Counted from the first letter of the stretch, positions 17,293 through 26,206 are shown. The stretch is DNA of 64,000 nucleotides from VAZQ01 sp034669045 (GCA_034669045.1 JAXDOD010000028.1:14272-78271); one strand, 5' to 3'. Notes: generated from the letters alone by a model not told the origin. A program made the numbers and translations.

Positions 17293-17673
17293 ATGCAGTA
17301 CAAAGTGCTCGTTGTGGACGACAGCAAGCTTGCCCGTATGGTGATGGCGAGCGCTCTGCGGCGAATCCGGCCGGAATGGGAGCTGATCGAGGCGACCAAC
17401 GCGGACGACGCGATGAAGGCGATTTCGTCGCAAGCGGTCGACGTTGCGCTGGTCGATTTCAACATGCCGGGAATCGATGGCCTGGAGTTGGTGGCGAAAA
17501 TCCGGAAGGCCAGCCCGACGATGCCGGTGGCAGTGGTCTCGGCCAACCTGCAGGACGAAATTATCGGCCGCGCGCGGGAACTTAATGCGGGCTTCGTCGC
17601 TAAGCCTCTCACGGAGGAGGCTCTTGGAGCGTTTTTGTCCGGTGCTGCGTTGCGTTTGAAAACGAAAAAATGA
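17293..17673 (+). CDS. CheY-like response regulator paired with CheC
   Basis: 126-residue receiver domain with acidic pair in VVDDS, phospho-acceptor Asp55 (LVDFNMPGIDG), Ser in VVSANL and Lys in FVAKPL. No output domain. It is about 100 bases after the STAS-like gene, so it may have its own promoter, and its stop forms an ATGA overlap with the second cheC. A receiver physically coupled to a CheY phosphatase suggests that this CheY is the CheC substrate or activator. Confidence 0.9.
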   Translation: MQYKVLVVDDSKLARMVMASALRRIRPEWELIEATNADDAMKAISSQAVDVALVDFNMPGIDGLELVAKIRKASPTMPVAVVSANLQDEIIGRARELNAGFVAKPLTEEALGAFLSGAALRLKTKK

Positions 17674-18305
17674 ACATTGAGGCAATTGAGCTTTCCGATA
17701 CCGAGCGTGATGCACTTGCCGAGATCGTCAATATAGGTGTCAGTCGCGCGGCGACCAGCCTGCGCCAGATGGTGGGCGAACAGGTGCTGCTCTCGGTTCC
17801 CGCCGTTAATATCGTGACCCGCCAGGCCGCATCCGAACTCGTGGAGCGCGGCGGTTCTTCCAAGCTTGTTGCTGTCCAGCAATCGTTCGAAGGCCCTTTT
17901 TCGGGCCGCGCGCTTTTGATCTTTCCACAAGCCCAAAGCCTTGAGCTTGTCAGGTCGATCGTGGGCGAGGAGCACTCGCTGGCGGATGTCATCGATCTGG
18001 AGCACGAGGCGCTCGCCGAGACCGGCAACATTATCCTCAACGCCTGCCTGGCCACCATCGCGAACGTCCTGCATCGTACGATGCGCATGTCGCTGCCCGC
18101 GGTCGTTCGTGGTGACGGGGCAACCCTGTTTGACGTTCAATCCGCCGCCGTAACCGGGAATTTGGTCCTTTTCCTCTACATCGACTTCGCCATCAAGAAT
18201 CGCAACGTTCACGGTTTCATCGCCCTGCTCATGGACTTGCCTTCGATCACGGCTTTGAAGAAGATCGTCGGCGAGTTCATCGACAGGATCGGACGCCGCT
18301 GCTGA
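17670..18305 (+). CDS. cheC: CheC-family CheY-P phosphatase (second copy)
   Basis: 211 residues with both phosphatase signatures, DALAEIVN and EALAETGN, so two active sites are predicted. It resembles the divergent copy at 7034-7687 over nearly its whole length (LRQMV..QVLLSVPAV, FSGRALLIFPQAQSLELVR). It overlaps its receiver partner and ends 2 bases before the hybrid kinase. It should remove phosphate from a CheY. No cheD, the usual activator of CheC, is present in the window. Confidence 0.87.
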   Translation: MNIEAIELSDTERDALAEIVNIGVSRAATSLRQMVGEQVLLSVPAVNIVTRQAASELVERGGSSKLVAVQQSFEGPFSGRALLIFPQAQSLELVRSIVGEEHSLADVIDLEHEALAETGNIILNACLATIANVLHRTMRMSLPAVVRGDGATLFDVQSAAVTGNLVLFLYIDFAIKNRNVHGFIALLMDLPSITALKKIVGEFIDRIGRRC

Positions 18306-18307
18306 CA

Positions 18308-20680
18308 ATGCCAGATGACGTGTCCAAGCTCGAATTCGGCGCTGTGACCGACGCCCTGGATGTCGGCATCATCGTGCTTGACGGGCAAGCTCGGATTGTC
18401 GCCTGGAACGAGTGGCTGGCCCGGATCACCGGGCATGCGAGACAATCCGTTCTGGGCAAAAATCTCTACGAGCTGTTTCCCGGACTCCTGACGACCCGTT
18501 TGCCGGCCGTCATCAACGATGCGCATGAAGTCGGCAGCTCGAGCATACTGACGCATTCATTGAACAAGCTGTTGCCGTTGCGGGGCGAGGACGGCCACGA
18601 GCTGCTGCACAACATCGTGGTGCGGCCGGTCTCCTCCGGGCGGTCGCGCTTTTGCCTGCTGCAGATCAACGATGTCACCGTCGCTGTAAACCGCGAGCGC
18701 GTGCTGCGCGAACGGCAAAACGCCCGCTATCACGCCATCGTCGATTCCGCGCCGGATGCAATCATCACCACGAGTCTCGACTGCACGATCCAATGGGTGA
18801 ACGGCGCCAGCCAACACGTATTCGGCTATGCCGCATCCGAGCTGCTGGGCCAGAACATCGGCATCCTTCTGGCCCACGATGGCGACGCCGTCCGTGCTTT
18901 TGGTGAGGACGCGACGAGACGCAGCGATGCGGCTGGTCCCCTTCTGGTTGCCGGACTCCGCAAGGACGGCCGGGTGGCCAATTTTGAAGTGTCGTTTGGG
19001 CAGTGGGGCACGGACGACCGTCTGTTCGTAACGTCGATCTGGCGCGACGTGACCGAACGCATGCTCGCCGAAGCAGCCATTCGAAACAGCGAGAGCCTTC
19101 ATCGCACGTTGTCGGAAGCACTGCCGCAGTTGGTATGGACCTGCCACGCAGAGGGCGAGTGCGATTATTTCAATCCGCAATGGCAGAATTACACCGGCGC
19201 CGCTGTCGCCGACCATCTCGGCTGGGGCTGGATCAACGCGATCCATGACGCCGAACGCGACAGGTTTAAGGCCGCATGGGAGACTTCGTTGAAAAGCGGT
19301 TGCGTGTTCGATGTCGACGCGCGATTGCAGGGGGCGGGCGGGACGCATCGTTGGTTCAAATTCCGGTCGATACCGGTGCATGCGGCCGACGGAACGATCA
19401 CGCGATGGTTCGGGACCGCCACCGACATCACCGACCATGTCGACGCGCGCGAGACATTGCGCCGCAGCAACGAAGAGCTGGAAGCGCTGGTGGCTGCGCG
19501 CACGCGCGAGCGTGAACTGGCGCTCGGCCAGCTCCATGAATCTCAGAAAATGGAGACCATCGGCCAACTGACCGGCGGCGTCGCGCACGACTTCAATAAT
19601 CTGCTCGCGGTCATCCTCGGCAGTCTGTCGCTCTTGAAGAAAAACCTTCCGGACGATCCGCGGACCTCCCGCTTGCTGGAAGGTGCGATCCAAGGCGCCG
19701 AGCGTGGCGCCACATTGACCAGACGCCTTCTGGCCTTTGCGCGACGGCAGGAACTCAAGCTCGAATCGGTCGAAGTTCAAAAGCTCGTCCCGGACATGCT
19801 CGATTTCCTGCGCCAGTCGGTCGGTCCGAGCATTGCGATCATGGTCGACATCCCGCCCGACCTTCATGCGGTCAGGATCGACGCCAATCAACTTGAGCTT
19901 GCGCTGATGAACCTCGCCGTTAATGCAAGAGACGCGATGCCCATGGGCGGGACGTTGACCATCACCTGTCGCGATGAGGCCAATGGACCGGATAATCTTC
20001 CAAAGACACTGCCGCGCGGGCAATACGTCCGCTTGAGCGTCGCCGATTCCGGAAGCGGCATGAGCGAAGCGACCCTCGCAAAAGCCATGGAGCCGTTTTT
20101 TACAACGAAGGGCATCGGGAAAGGCACCGGCTTGGGCCTTTCCATGGTGCACGGGCTGACGGCCCAGTGCGGCGGCGCCATGCATATCTCCAGCCATTTG
20201 GGGAAGGGAACGGTCGTCACGCTGTGGCTGCCGCGCGCGAGCGCTCAGGATGCCGTCAAGGCGCCGGAGCAGCTTGCGGTGCCGGTGCAGGATGCTGTCA
20301 GCCGAAAGTTGAGCATCTTGCTGGTGGATGACGACGCTCTCGTCAGCATGAACACCGCCAATATGCTGATGGACCTCGGCCACGATGTTGTTGAATCGCA
20401 TTCCGCCAGCGACGCATTGCAACGCCTGGCATCCGACGCAAGGTTCGACCTCGTGGTCACCGACTATGCCATGCCTGGAATGAACGGTCTCGATCTTGCG
20501 ACCAAGATCACGCAGATGAAGCCCGAAATGCCGGTGATTCTCGCTACGGGTTACGCGGATTTGCCGTCCCCCCCTGTTCCCGATTTCCCGCGCTTGGCAA
20601 AACCCTACAGCCAGGACGAATTAGCTGCGCTCCTGGAGACGGCGATCCACCGCATTCCATGGGAGCCCGCCTCGCATTAG
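18308..20680 (+). CDS. PAS-domain hybrid sensor histidine kinase
   Basis: 790 residues, no membrane segment. Three PAS domains lie at about residues 8-125, 138-255 and 262-380; the third contains the PAC-like VHAADGTITRWFGTATDITD. A short coiled coil leads to the H box with His427 (GGVAHDFNN), then the ATPase domain (MNLAVNARDAMP, VADSGSGMS, GKGTGLGLSM). A receiver follows, with Asp719 (VVTDYAMPGMNG). It starts 2 bases after cheC and so is probably in the chemosensory transcript, giving a link between PAS-sensed signals and the Che phospho-relay. Loss of membrane anchors suggests cytoplasmic sensing, as for the receptor upstream. Confidence 0.92.
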   Translation: MPDDVSKLEFGAVTDALDVGIIVLDGQARIVAWNEWLARITGHARQSVLGKNLYELFPGLLTTRLPAVINDAHEVGSSSILTHSLNKLLPLRGEDGHELLHNIVVRPVSSGRSRFCLLQINDVTVAVNRERVLRERQNARYHAIVDSAPDAIITTSLDCTIQWVNGASQHVFGYAASELLGQNIGILLAHDGDAVRAFGEDATRRSDAAGPLLVAGLRKDGRVANFEVSFGQWGTDDRLFVTSIWRDVTERMLAEAAIRNSESLHRTLSEALPQLVWTCHAEGECDYFNPQWQNYTGAAVADHLGWGWINAIHDAERDRFKAAWETSLKSGCVFDVDARLQGAGGTHRWFKFRSIPVHAADGTITRWFGTATDITDHVDARETLRRSNEELEALVAARTRERELALGQLHESQKMETIGQLTGGVAHDFNNLLAVILGSLSLLKKNLPDDPRTSRLLEGAIQGAERGATLTRRLLAFARRQELKLESVEVQKLVPDMLDFLRQSVGPSIAIMVDIPPDLHAVRIDANQLELALMNLAVNARDAMPMGGTLTITCRDEANGPDNLPKTLPRGQYVRLSVADSGSGMSEATLAKAMEPFFTTKGIGKGTGLGLSMVHGLTAQCGGAMHISSHLGKGTVVTLWLPRASAQDAVKAPEQLAVPVQDAVSRKLSILLVDDDALVSMNTANMLMDLGHDVVESHSASDALQRLASDARFDLVVTDYAMPGMNGLDLATKITQMKPEMPVILATGYADLPSPPVPDFPRLAKPYSQDELAALLETAIHRIPWEPASH

Positions 20681-20991
20681 TTGCCGCCCTGGGGCCCCTG
20701 CGATCGTCGTCATACCACCGGGCTCCACGCGACGGATCGACATCGGTCGAACGCGGCTTTCGGCCATGCTGCGATCTCGGCAATAGATGCCCGACCGATG
20801 CCGCCCGGCCCTCGTCGACGAGAGCGTCCGCTCAGCGTCGGTTACTCACAGACAGTCAGTGGCCCAACGCGGCGGGAGCGCTTTGCCGGGTTGATTGAAA
20901 ATTTGAAGCCGTGCCGGAACGTTGGTCTTCACCCGGACTTATCGCTATGCGGCTCGCTTGTGCCGCCGTCTCCTCAGCACCGGGTGCCCCC
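20681..20991. other. Gene-free stretch before the manganese catalase gene
   Basis: 311 bases without a supported gene. It must hold the catalase promoter; an AT-richer patch at 20890-20910 (TTGATTGAAAATTTGAA) is the most likely place. GGAAC at 20916-20920 matches half of a general-stress EcfG promoter, but the expected CGTT is not found 16-17 bases on. Confidence 0.4.
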
Positions 20992-22260
20992 ATGTACCAC
21001 CACGTCAAAAAGCTCATGTACACCGTTCGGGTCGACGAGCCGGACCCGGCGTTCGGCAACATGCTTCTCGAGCAATTCGGCGGCGCCAACGGCGAGCTCG
21101 CCGCGGCCATGCAGTACTCGATCCAGGGCCTGAATTGCGACGATCCGGGGCGCAAGGACCTGCTGATGGATATCGGCACCGAGGAACTGAGCCACCTGGA
21201 AATCGTCGGAACGCTGGCCCGCTTGCACCTCAAGCCGCTGAAATCCGTGCGAGAGGAGGCCGAGATCGATCCTCTCATAGCGATCGCCGGCGGCGGCGGT
21301 GTCAATCTCTTCAACTCGATGGGAAACGCCTGGACCGCCGACTACCTCAAGATCACCGGCGAGCTGGACGTCGATTTGCGCAGCAATATCGCCGCAGAGG
21401 CGCGCGCGAAAATCGTCTACGAGCGTCTGATCAATTTCTGCCGCGACGCCGGTACGAAGGACGCTCTCCAGTTCCTCATGACGCGAGAGATCACCCATAT
21501 GCGGGCGTTCACGCTGGCGTTGGAGAGCATGGGCCGGCCACCCTTCAGCATTGGAAAAATCGCGCCCACGCCCACGCTCGTCGACCAGTTCTTCAACGAT
21601 TCGACCGGGGAGGGCGATCACGGCGAGGTTGATGCCCGCGGCCCTTGGAACGAGGGCGAGCCTTGGGAGTACGTAGAATCGCCGGCCTTCCAGGATCTCA
21701 ACGGCACCGACACGGACGGTCCGTCCATCCACGCTGAAAGTTCGGATCCGACCGAATCCGAGCCCATTCAGGAGCTTCTGGTCGATCAATTGCGCGACAT
21801 CCTGCACGCGGAGAAGCAGCTTCTGAAGGCGCTCCCGAAAATGGCCAAGGCGGCGCGTTCAACCCAGCTCCAAACCCTGTTGCAGACCCATCTCGAGGAG
21901 ACCCAGGCGCAGGTCGAGCGGCTGAACGAAAGCCTGCAGATTCTGGGCTCGGCAGCGCGCGCCAAGCCGTGCAAGGGAATGGCAGGCCTGGTCGAGGAAG
22001 GCGAGGAGGTCATGAGCGAGGGCAAGGCGAAAGACGATGCTCCGGCGGACCTGGCGTTGATCGGTGCTGCTCAACGGGTCGAGCACTATGAGATCGCGGC
22101 CTACACCACGGCGCGCAATCTGGCATTGCAGCTCCGTCAGACCGCGATCGTTCAGCTCCTCACAATGTCGCTCGGCGAAGAGCAGAATGCAGGCCAACTG
22201 CTGGACCAGGTTGCCCAGCCGTTGATGTCCGTGGCCAAGATGCCGGCGAGCGTCGAGTAG
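20992..22260 (+). CDS. Manganese catalase fused to a DUF892 (YciE-like) ferritin domain
   Basis: 422 residues. The first 240 are a manganese catalase: NMLLEQFGGANGELAAAMQY supplies a metal Glu, EELSHLEI and REITHMRAF supply Glu and His ligands of the dimanganese site. A Pro/Gly/acidic linker follows. The last 165 residues (EPIQELLVDQLRDILHAEKQ onward) are a DUF892 four-helix ferritin-like domain. The catalase part should break down hydrogen peroxide; the role of the DUF892 part is unknown, but such proteins are linked to general stress. The start at 20992 is chosen because family homology begins at MYHHVKKLMY. It stands alone between two signalling genes. Confidence 0.88.
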   Translation: MYHHVKKLMYTVRVDEPDPAFGNMLLEQFGGANGELAAAMQYSIQGLNCDDPGRKDLLMDIGTEELSHLEIVGTLARLHLKPLKSVREEAEIDPLIAIAGGGGVNLFNSMGNAWTADYLKITGELDVDLRSNIAAEARAKIVYERLINFCRDAGTKDALQFLMTREITHMRAFTLALESMGRPPFSIGKIAPTPTLVDQFFNDSTGEGDHGEVDARGPWNEGEPWEYVESPAFQDLNGTDTDGPSIHAESSDPTESEPIQELLVDQLRDILHAEKQLLKALPKMAKAARSTQLQTLLQTHLEETQAQVERLNESLQILGSAARAKPCKGMAGLVEEGEEVMSEGKAKDDAPADLALIGAAQRVEHYEIAAYTTARNLALQLRQTAIVQLLTMSLGEEQNAGQLLDQVAQPLMSVAKMPASVE

Positions 22261-22444
22261 CGTGAGAACGGGAATCTCGCCGACCGGTGTGCGCGCGAGG
22301 CGCCTGGCGGCATGAAGCGGGCGCCGTTCTTCACATTCAAACCACGCCGGCCTTAGCGCGGGGCCATCCGGAAGCGGTCTGGATTCACCTGCGCATGCGC
22401 GCTCTTGCGCGTCCTGCATCTGCTCGCCGCACGCCGCCCGCGGC

Positions 22445-22469
22445 GGAACTCTCGGGCCGCATAGGTGTT
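22445..22469 (+). promoter_or_regulatory. Possible EcfG-type (general stress) promoter
   Basis: GGAAC, 16 bases, then TGTT: the first half matches and the second half has three of four bases of the alphaproteobacterial EcfG consensus GGAAC-N16/17-CGTT. It lies about 50 bases before the chosen start of an HWE kinase. A match this loose can arise by chance. Confidence 0.22.
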
Positions 22470-22518
22470 GTTTTCAAGCAGGTTCATTGGCTGGTCGAGG
22501 CTGCTGGCGAGGTCGCGC

Positions 22519-23913
22519 GTGCCTGGTAAACCATTGGAATTCGCAGCCCCGAGCAAGGAGGCGCTGTTTGAGCTGCTTGTCGAGAGCTCTATCGATTTTG
22601 CGATCTTTACTTTGGATCCGAACGGCACGACGACAAGCTGGAACGTGGGGGCTGAACGCCTTTTCGGTTATGCGGAAGACGAGATGCTCGGTTGCTCTGC
22701 CGATGTGATTTTCATCCCGGAGGACCGAGCCAAGGGTGCCCCTGAGAAGGAGCGGTCCGAGGCCCGCGCTCAGGGCCGCGCAGCGGACGAGAGATGGCAC
22801 CAGCGCAAAGGCGGCTCTCGCTTCTGGGCCTCGGGCCTGATGATGCCGCTCAAGGCTGGCGATGCAGGCTTCGTAAAGATTACCCGCGATCGCACCGAGC
22901 AGCACCAGGCCGCCGAACGATTGCGGGAAAACGAGGAGCGCTTTCGCCTCCTCGCGACCAGTATCCCGCAACTCGTTTTCCTGACGAAACCCGACGGCAG
23001 CCGTACCTGGCCCAGTCCGCAATGGATCGCTTTTACCGGACTAGGCTTCGATGCCAGCCTGGGGCTGGGCTGGCTGGAAGCGATCCACCCCGATGATCGT
23101 GCGGCGACGCAAAGCGCCTGGCAGGAGGCGCGTCTGAACGGGGAATACTACATCGAGCACCGGATTCGGCGCGCGTCGGATGGAGAGTATCTCTGGCACC
23201 AGACGCGGGCGAAGCCGCTCGAGGGCAACCGCGCAGCGGCGGGCGACTGGGTGGGAATGATGACCGACATCAATCATTTGCGCGGCTTGCAGAGCCGCCA
23301 GGCCGTCCTCATGGCCGAATTGCAGCACCGCACCCGCAACCTGCTCTCGGTGGTTCAGTCGATTGCAAACCAGACGATCCGTTCCAGCAGCTCGCTCGAA
23401 GGGTTCGGCACCCAATTCGGAAGTCGGCTTCGCGCGCTAAGCCGGGTTCAAAGCTTGCTCGCCCGGGTGGAAGATCAGGTCATCGACCTCCACGCGCTCG
23501 TTACCGCCGAGCTCGCCGCGCATAGCGAGGATGACCTCACGCCTCCCAAAATCAAGGTTGGTGGGCCCGCCGTGGCTCTGCCGCCGACCGCCGCCCAAGC
23601 CCTCGGGCTGGCTCTTCATGAGCTGGCGACGAATGCGGTCAAGTATGGCGCGCTGGCCCAGCCCTCCGGAAAGCTTGAGGTGACATGGGAACTGAAGCCG
23701 AAGAAGCCGACGCCTGAAATTGCCCTCGAATGGCGCGAGAGCGGAGTTTCCATGCCGGCGATCGGGTCGCCGAAGCGAAAAGGCTATGGCAGCGAGTTGA
23801 TCGAACGCGCGCTGCCTTATCAGCTCAGTGCAAAGACACGGCTTGAATTCGGGCCGGACGGCGTGCGCTGCGCAATCCTTGTCCCGCTTTCCACGGAGCC
23901 GGTCCATGGCTGA
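22519..23913 (+). CDS. HWE-family sensor histidine kinase with two PAS domains
   Basis: 464 residues, soluble. Two PAS domains (about residues 12-130 and 135-250) precede the H box AELQHRTRNLLSVVQSIANQT with phosphorylated His270. This sequence with HR and the N box LALHELATNAVKYGAL is typical of the HWE/HisKA_2 class found in alphaproteobacterial stress and light signalling. The GTG at 22519 has GAGG six bases before it; a GTG at 22465 is an alternative. The stop overlaps the receiver gene by 8 bases, so that protein is its likely partner. Confidence 0.85.
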   Translation: MPGKPLEFAAPSKEALFELLVESSIDFAIFTLDPNGTTTSWNVGAERLFGYAEDEMLGCSADVIFIPEDRAKGAPEKERSEARAQGRAADERWHQRKGGSRFWASGLMMPLKAGDAGFVKITRDRTEQHQAAERLRENEERFRLLATSIPQLVFLTKPDGSRTWPSPQWIAFTGLGFDASLGLGWLEAIHPDDRAATQSAWQEARLNGEYYIEHRIRRASDGEYLWHQTRAKPLEGNRAAAGDWVGMMTDINHLRGLQSRQAVLMAELQHRTRNLLSVVQSIANQTIRSSSSLEGFGTQFGSRLRALSRVQSLLARVEDQVIDLHALVTAELAAHSEDDLTPPKIKVGGPAVALPPTAAQALGLALHELATNAVKYGALAQPSGKLEVTWELKPKKPTPEIALEWRESGVSMPAIGSPKRKGYGSELIERALPYQLSAKTRLEFGPDGVRCAILVPLSTEPVHG

Positions 23914-24292
23914 GTCGGGCGCTGCGAGCCTGAAAGGACGCTGCCTGCTCGTGGTCGAGGACGAGTATCTCCTTGCCGCCGACTTGACGGCTTCGCTTGA
24001 GTCCCTGGGCGTGGAAGTCGTCGGGCCGGCCGCTTCAGTGGAGGAGGCGCTTTCGCTGGTCGAGAACAAGGGCGGCCGGCTCGATGGTGCAGTGCTCGAC
24101 ATCAATCTTCGGAACGAGCGTGTCTACCCGGTTGCCGACGTGCTCACGGCGCGCGGCGTGCCCTTCGTCTTTACGACCGGCTACGACGCCACCGCCATAC
24201 CGACTGCCTATGCTTGCGCGCCCCGGTGCGAGAAGCCCGTCGACAAAGCCCAGCTTGTCCGCTGGCTCTCGAATACCGGATCGGGGAAATGA
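23906..24292 (+). CDS. Single-domain response regulator paired with the HWE kinase
   Basis: 128-residue receiver with acidic residues in VVEDEYLLA, phospho-acceptor Asp65 (GAVLDINLRNE), Thr in VFTTGYD and Lys in CEKPVD. This pattern (VEDEYLLA, DINL, FTTGYD) is typical of stand-alone receivers encoded next to HWE kinases. No DNA-binding domain, so it probably serves as a phosphate acceptor or sink, or feeds a PhyR-type relay elsewhere. Confidence 0.9.
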   Translation: MAESGAASLKGRCLLVVEDEYLLAADLTASLESLGVEVVGPAASVEEALSLVENKGGRLDGAVLDINLRNERVYPVADVLTARGVPFVFTTGYDATAIPTAYACAPRCEKPVDKAQLVRWLSNTGSGK

Positions 24293-24311
24293 TGCCAGGC
24301 GTCGGCGCATA

Positions 24312-24348
24312 GGCTCGGCCGTACACGGCTCGGCTGTACACGGCTCGG
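24312..24348. repeat. Short tandem repeat, 15-base unit
   Basis: Unit GGCTCGG(C/T)(C/T)GTACAC occurs twice (24312-24326 and 24327-24341) with a third start GGCTCGG at 24342. It is followed by a small palindrome GAGCC-CGA-GGCTC. It lies between the ends of two convergent genes; a bidirectional transcript end is possible, but there is no T tract. Confidence 0.6.
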
Positions 24349-24435
24349 AGCCCGAGGCTCGGCTTCTGCCTCGCTGAACGCATGGCCCTCGTAGGAATAT
24401 GGCCCCCACATGGGAGGAAGCGCGCGATGAACCGC

Positions 24436-25131
24436 TCAAGAGGCCGCTGCGGAAAGCCCTTGGCATGAGGGCAGATGCTTCCATGTGTTCCAATTCAGCA
24501 GCAAATCTTCCGGATCCTTGTAGATGGCCACGGCTCCTGCTTGCTTCAGCTCCGGTTCGGGCGAGCCGCCGCATAGGACGGCGACGAAAGCAATACCGGC
24601 CTTGAGAGCAGCTTCTCCGTCGTAGCGGCTGTCGCCGACGACCACGCAATCCTCACAGCCGATGGGAGATAGGCTTTGCACCGCCTTCACGAAAATATCA
24701 GGCGCGGGCTTGGAGCGCCGCGCGTCGTCCGACGTGGTCTGGCAGTCCACCATGTCTGCGATCCCCGCGATCCGCTTGTATTGCGTGATCTCATCTGCGG
24801 TGCACGAGGACGCGAGCACGAGCTTGCGACCGTCCCGCTTGATCAGCTCGAACAGCTCTCTCACCTTCGGAAACGGCCGGACCTTGCCCAGATATTCTCT
24901 CTGGAACAGTTTCGATCGGTAGTCTTCGATCTCCTGTTTTCGGCTTTGCGGGGTGTCTGGTGGAAGGAATGCCGGCATGAGCCGGTCCGCGCCCTCGCCG
25001 ATGTGGCCACGGACATCGTCGAGCCTGGCGCTCACGCCGAAATGCGCCAGCGCCCTGACCCACGACTCGGCGTGCAGGTCTACGCTGTCGATCAGGGTGC
25101 CATCGATATCGAATATGACCGCTTTGAGCAC
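24436..25131 (-). CDS. HAD-superfamily phosphatase (phosphoglycolate-phosphatase-like)
   Basis: 231 residues. Motif I DIDGTLIDSVDLH holds the nucleophile Asp and the acid/base Asp; motif II is LVLASSC, motif III the Lys in RRSKPAPDIF and motif IV VVGDSRYD. The helical cap at residues 16-85 is of the C1 type. Such enzymes remove phosphate from small metabolites; members of this subgroup include phosphoglycolate and sugar phosphatases. Substrate is not predictable. It lies 18 bases after a 31-residue membrane protein on the same strand. Confidence 0.85.
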   Translation of the reverse strand: MLKAVIFDIDGTLIDSVDLHAESWVRALAHFGVSARLDDVRGHIGEGADRLMPAFLPPDTPQSRKQEIEDYRSKLFQREYLGKVRPFPKVRELFELIKRDGRKLVLASSCTADEITQYKRIAGIADMVDCQTTSDDARRSKPAPDIFVKAVQSLSPIGCEDCVVVGDSRYDGEAALKAGIAFVAVLCGGSPEPELKQAGAVAIYKDPEDLLLNWNTWKHLPSCQGLSAAAS

Positions 25132-25149
25132 CAGCTCGCCCCCAATGAT

Positions 25150-25245
25150 TCAGTACACCAGAACGCCGGCGACAACGGCGAAGGCAGCCGTGACGGCAAG
25201 CAGGGGCCAGACGTCGGGACGATAATCGAGGTGTGGAATGCGCAT
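25150..25245 (-). CDS. 31-residue single-span membrane microprotein
   Basis: A short frame begins with ATG at 25245 and ends at TGA 25150-25152. The product starts MRIPHLDYRPDVWP and continues as one strongly hydrophobic helix (LLAVTAAFAVVAGVLVY) that runs to the C terminus, with charges outside. AAGG lies about 9 bases before the start. It is 18 bases upstream of the HAD phosphatase on the same strand, so the two are probably co-transcribed. The shape is that of small membrane regulators, but no function is known. Coding status is inferred from composition and spacing only. Confidence 0.5.
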   Translation of the reverse strand: MRIPHLDYRPDVWPLLAVTAAFAVVAGVLVY

Positions 25246-25387
25246 GATCTTTGCCTTGATGGTCGCCCCTTATCAACCGCGGAAGAAAGCAGGGGTTTCG
25301 TGCGGAAGAAAATAAGTCAGTCTGCTTGACTAAATTGGTCTGCTTCCTACGTCAGACCTCCCGAAAACCTGGACAGCGATTCTCCGA

Positions 25388-25711
25388 ATGGACTTCACCA
25401 CGCTGGTCGGTTTGGTCGCCGCATTCTGCACGACTGTTTCGTACTATCCGCAACTGAAGAAGTGCTGGTCGACGGGATCGGCCGGCGATCTCTCCATGAC
25501 GATGTTCCTGACCCTGAGCGCCGGGGTGGCCTTGTGGGTGGTCTACGGCGTTTTGAAGTCCGACCTCGTGATTGTCATGGCCAATGTCGTCAGCTTCGCG
25601 CTGCTGAGCGGCATTCTGTACTTCAAGCTGCGTGAACGCCGCACCGGCAAAACCGCCCCGCCCGGTCGCACCCCAACCAGCGCCGCTCCCCGCGTCGCCG
25701 GACGGCAGTAG
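25388..25711 (+). CDS. SemiSWEET-type sugar transporter (PQ-loop)
   Basis: 107 residues with three membrane helices and a polar C-terminal tail of about 30 residues. The PQ-loop signature SYYPQLKKCWSTGSAGDLS follows helix 1. SemiSWEETs work as homodimers of three-helix units and let sugars pass down their gradient. The ATG at 25388 has no strong ribosome site. An inverted repeat AGTCA/TGACT lies about 65 bases upstream (25316-25332). It stands as a single gene divergent from the HAD/microprotein pair. Confidence 0.82.
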   Translation: MDFTTLVGLVAAFCTTVSYYPQLKKCWSTGSAGDLSMTMFLTLSAGVALWVVYGVLKSDLVIVMANVVSFALLSGILYFKLRERRTGKTAPPGRTPTSAAPRVAGRQ

Positions 25712-26206
25712 CACCGGCAGAGCCGGCGCGCGTCGTTCCGGCTCCGCCTTGGGTGGCATGGGCTGACCTATCAAGCACCGCTCTTGAGCTCAAGCGTGCT
25801 GCTGGTGACCGGCGCGACGAGCATCACCTCGAGTTCCGATATTGCATTCCGACATTGCATGACGAGTCCTGCTTCCCGAGCGCGCCAAGACCACGAAGGA
25901 AGCAAGAACGAACTATGGCCATCACTTGAACGTGGCGCCGCTAATCCCCATATATGGGTCTGGGTCTTGATCCAGGTCTGCAGCGCTTTAAGTCCACGAA
26001 CGATCCTTGCGGCATTATCGTCCGCCTTCCGTAGTTTCTGCGTTCTTCAGCCTCTTCGCCCCGCCCGCAGCCGCTACAGCAGCGTTTCGATAGTTGCGCC
26101 CGTCCGCGCAAAAGCGGCTTAGCCGGGCGGGTGTTGGCGATTCAGAGATTTCGACGTCGCTTCACGCCGAAATCGGCGTTCAGCGCTGAACATTAAGGCA
26201 AGGTCT
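25712..26206. other. Gene-free stretch before manA
   Basis: 495 bases with no supported gene. It contains a 13-base unit repeated twice in tandem (TTCCGATATTGCA at 25833-25845, TTCCGACATTGCA at 25846-25858) and two palindromes near the manA start, given separately. Composition is less GC-rich than the coding parts. Confidence 0.5.
26165..26190. promoter_or_regulatory. manA: Adjacent palindromes upstream of manA
   Basis: CGCCGA-AA-TCGGCG (26165-26178) is followed directly by the perfect 12-base palindrome TTCAGCGCTGAA (26179-26190). They end 16 bases before the GTG start of manA. They could be an operator or a leader hairpin; which protein would bind is unknown. Confidence 0.4.

Noticed and set aside
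20916..20940. GGAAC before the manganese catalase gene as an EcfG promoter
   Set aside because: The bases 16-17 positions on are ACTT/CTTA rather than CGTT, so only half the consensus is met.
25784..26122. Plus-strand frame of 112 codons between the SemiSWEET and manA genes
   Set aside because: No ribosome site, Ser/Arg-rich mixed composition and no family features; it is probably chance in an intergenic stretch.
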